6,691 bases of DNA from Rubrobacter sp. (GTDB taxonomy: Bacteria; Actinomycetota; Rubrobacteria; Rubrobacterales; Rubrobacteraceae): positions 1-6,691 of the forward strand of contig JADDPU010000321.1 in NCBI GenBank assembly GCA_016781725.1, read 5' to 3'. A program made the position numbers and the translations under genes. Of the stretch, positions 5,359 to 6,691 are shown piece after piece; positions within the stretch are counted from its first letter, which is position 1, and each line of letters begins with the position of its first letter. The notes below the pieces were generated by a model. The model was not told where the DNA came from. It saw only the letters and a list, made by a program, of their open reading frames with translations, and made no database searches.

Positions 5359-5447
5359 AGCATCACACCACCGGAGAGCGCCAAGTAGAGGCACGCCGCC
5401 CGCACGACCAAGAGCACCGTGGCCGGCACGGACGCACCGCAAGGCAC
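5331..5447 (-). CDS. Possible 38-residue single-helix membrane peptide
   Basis: On the minus strand a frame closed upstream by TAA opens at GTG 5447 and runs 38 codons to TAG at 5333-5331, overlapping the 3' end of the DUF2723 gene tail to tail by 28 bp. It has one hydrophobic segment, ATVLLVVRAACLYLALSGGVMLY, followed by the basic end RLRNM, and about 85% of its third codon positions are G or C. An inner GTG (codon 7) is also possible. Only a weak AAGG lies upstream. It might be a small membrane protein or the tail of a decayed gene; chance is a real possibility. Confidence 0.25.
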   Translation of the reverse strand: MPCGASVPATVLLVVRAACLYLALSGGVMLYRLRNMIS

Positions 5448-5635
5448 GGAACCTTAACTCAGGCGGCTGGGTGTTTTGGGACACGCCGGACGGCGCCGCC
5501 AGGGAACCCGCCCCGGCCCCAGTCCCGTTGTCCAGAAACAGGGCTGAGCCATCACTCTCAAGCATCGGCGTAGACCTTCTCCGTTCGGGGTAAAGATCCT
5601 TAAGAAGCGCGCGCCGGGACGGGGGTGATCGGATC
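5359..5635. other. Intergenic region upstream of the dehydrogenase gene
   Basis: These 277 bp separate the DUF2723 gene from the dehydrogenase gene on the same strand. The spacing argues for a separate promoter, but no clear -35/-10 pair was found. A short GC-rich stretch followed by TGTTTT (5472-5477) could end the upstream transcript, without a clean hairpin before it. The left part overlaps the small minus-strand ORF. An open minus-strand frame across the gap shows no recognisable domain. Confidence 0.5.
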
Positions 5636-5637
5636 TT
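5593..5637 (+). promoter_or_regulatory. Inverted repeat enclosing the dehydrogenase ribosome-binding site
   Basis: AAGATCC (5593-5599) is the exact complement of GGATCTT (5631-5637), which includes the first two bases of the TTG start codon. The 31-nt loop contains GGGGGTGATC (5621-5630), a near-complete match to the 3' end of 16S rRNA (GGAGGTGATC). If the RNA folds this way the start codon is paired while the Shine-Dalgarno is looped out, which could modulate translation. A 7-bp repeat at this distance may be accidental. Confidence 0.3.
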
Positions 5638-6595
5638 GAAAGTACTCATAGCCGACTACGACTACGGGGAAGTGGACATAGAGCGACGCATTCTCGAGGG
5701 TGCCGGGATCGAGGTGGTGGAAGCCCAGTGCCGCACCGAGGAGGACGTCGTCGGGGCCGGGCGAGGGGTCTCGGCGCTGCTGACCCAGTACGCCCCTATC
5801 ACCGCCAGGGTGTTTGCCGAACTGCCCGAGTTGCGCATGGTCGGCCGCTACGGGGTCGGCTACGACGTCGTCGACATCGAGGCCGCCCGCGAGCGCGGGG
5901 TGTGGGTCGCCAACGTTCCGGACTACGGCACCGAGGAGGTGGCGGCGCACGCCCTGAGCATGGCCCTGGGTCTCCTGCGCCATCTGCCCCTTTACGACCG
6001 CGCCGTAAGGGACGGTCGCTGGCATCCCGCCTCCACGGGCCCGCTCTACAGGCTCAAGAACCTGACTTTAGGCGTGGTGGGAATCGGGCGCATCGGCGGC
6101 ACCTTCGCGCGGCGTGCCGGCCCCTGGTTCGGCAGGACCTTAGGCTGTGACCCGTACCTCGAGGAGGAGGCCTGGCCAGAAGGGGTAAAACAGGCCGGTC
6201 TGCAGGAGGTCTTTTCGGAGAGCCTGCTGGTCTCGCTTCACGCGCCGCTTACGGAGGAGACCCGGGGGTTCATAGACCGCAGCCTGCTCGAACGGATGCC
6301 CGAGGGCGGCTACCTGGTCAACACCGCCCGCGGCGGCCTGGTGGCCATGGACGACCTGCTCTGGGCTCTCGAGGAGGGACCTTTGGCCGGGGCCGCGCTC
6401 GACGTCTTTCCCCAAGAGCCCCCGCCAGCTGGCCACCCTTTGTTGAACGCTCCGAACGTCATCCTGACCCCGCACGCCGCGTACTACTCCCTCGAGGCGG
6501 AGGAGGAAGCGCGCACCAAGGCGGCCCAGAACGTGGTCTCTTGGGTCAAGGAAGGGCGCCCACTCTACCCGGTCGTCGAAGGCCGACAAGACTAA
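5636..6595 (+). CDS. NAD-dependent D-2-hydroxyacid dehydrogenase (CtBP-like)
   Basis: This 319-residue cytoplasmic oxidoreductase is of usual family length and should interconvert a 2-keto acid and a D-2-hydroxy acid with NAD(H). The N-terminal half of the catalytic domain includes GRYGVGYDVVDI (70-81) and VPDYGTEEVAAHAL (94-107), the entry to the nucleotide-binding domain. The Rossmann motif is G149-x-G151-x-x-G154, and D172 at the end of the next strand favours NAD over NADP. The catalytic triad is intact: R232 in NTARGG, E261 in DVFPQEPP, and H280 in LTPHAAYYS. The AAYYS segment and overall sequence resemble enzymes annotated as C-terminal-binding-protein-like dehydrogenases; the physiological substrate cannot be told. 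The start is TTG 5636, about 10 nt after an extended Shine-Dalgarno; the next in-frame residues VLIADYDYGE already form the first strand, supporting this start. Confidence 0.94.
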   Translation: MKVLIADYDYGEVDIERRILEGAGIEVVEAQCRTEEDVVGAGRGVSALLTQYAPITARVFAELPELRMVGRYGVGYDVVDIEAARERGVWVANVPDYGTEEVAAHALSMALGLLRHLPLYDRAVRDGRWHPASTGPLYRLKNLTLGVVGIGRIGGTFARRAGPWFGRTLGCDPYLEEEAWPEGVKQAGLQEVFSESLLVSLHAPLTEETRGFIDRSLLERMPEGGYLVNTARGGLVAMDDLLWALEEGPLAGAALDVFPQEPPPAGHPLLNAPNVILTPHAAYYSLEAEEEARTKAAQNVVSWVKEGRPLYPVVEGRQD

Positions 6596-6691
6596 CAGGG
6601 CAACGAAGGGGCGCACCCTACGGCTGAGAACCGCCGCAGAAAGGCACTAGGCGGCGCCCGGTGGGACCAAACACGGTGGAGCAAGAAGTCC
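6596..6691. other. Noncoding right end with a possible hairpin
   Basis: The last 96 bases show no gene. GGGCGC (6609-6614) can pair with GCGCCC (6654-6659), and CCGCC (6631-6635) with GGCGG (6650-6654), sharing one base, so alternative folds exist downstream of the dehydrogenase stop. Without a T tract this is only a weak terminator candidate. Confidence 0.3.

Noticed and set aside
5437..5477. Possible intrinsic terminator before TGTTTT after the DUF2723 gene
   Set aside because: Only a 4-bp AAGG/CCTT pairing could be built, and it is not adjacent to the T run.
1..6691. Search for mobile elements, CRISPR arrays, tRNA genes or a new defence cassette
   Set aside because: No transposase or integrase motifs, no spaced direct repeats, no cloverleaf and no nuclease or helicase domain were seen; gene content is ordinary metabolic, regulatory and membrane functions.

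Overview
The window is high-GC bacterial DNA with strong G/C at third codon positions and genes on both strands. It looks like a chromosomal segment of an actinomycete. The general style of the proteins (the TetR N-terminus, the cupin, the DUF2723 protein) reminds me of Rubrobacter-like bacteria, but that is recognition from memory and not something the sequence proves. I see no transposase, integrase, phage gene, CRISPR array, tRNA or rRNA.

Layout from left to right: the N-terminal 295 codons of phosphopentomutase (deoB, minus, cut by the left edge); a leader of about 295 bp; a GNAT acetyltransferase (plus); a single-domain cupin protein (minus); a divergent control region with a near-perfect 28-bp palindrome; a TetR-family repressor (plus); a small YIP1-like membrane protein (minus); a DUF2723 GT-C-type membrane glycosyltransferase (plus); a 277-bp gap that may hold a tiny membrane-peptide ORF on the minus strand; an NAD-dependent D-2-hydroxyacid dehydrogenase of the CtBP-like type (plus); and a 96-bp noncoding right end. 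Strand alternates from gene to gene, so there is no long operon. The natural units are two divergent pairs, cupin/tetR and YIP1/DUF2723.

The best-supported regulatory story is the cupin/tetR pair. The palindrome has the size and symmetry of a TetR operator. It lies over the predicted transcription start of the cupin gene and beside a possible tetR promoter, so the repressor probably controls the cupin and perhaps itself. The cupin transcript also appears to carry a 30-codon upstream ORF that has the strongest Shine-Dalgarno in the region and ends in a GTGA overlap with the best cupin start.

Start choice is a recurring theme. deoB, GNAT, the cupin and the dehydrogenase have Shine-Dalgarno sequences. 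The tetR and YIP1 starts have none but carry a -10-like hexamer exactly 6 nt upstream, the layout of leaderless transcripts. I found no clear new multi-gene system; the interest lies in start architecture, leader structures and the regulated cupin.
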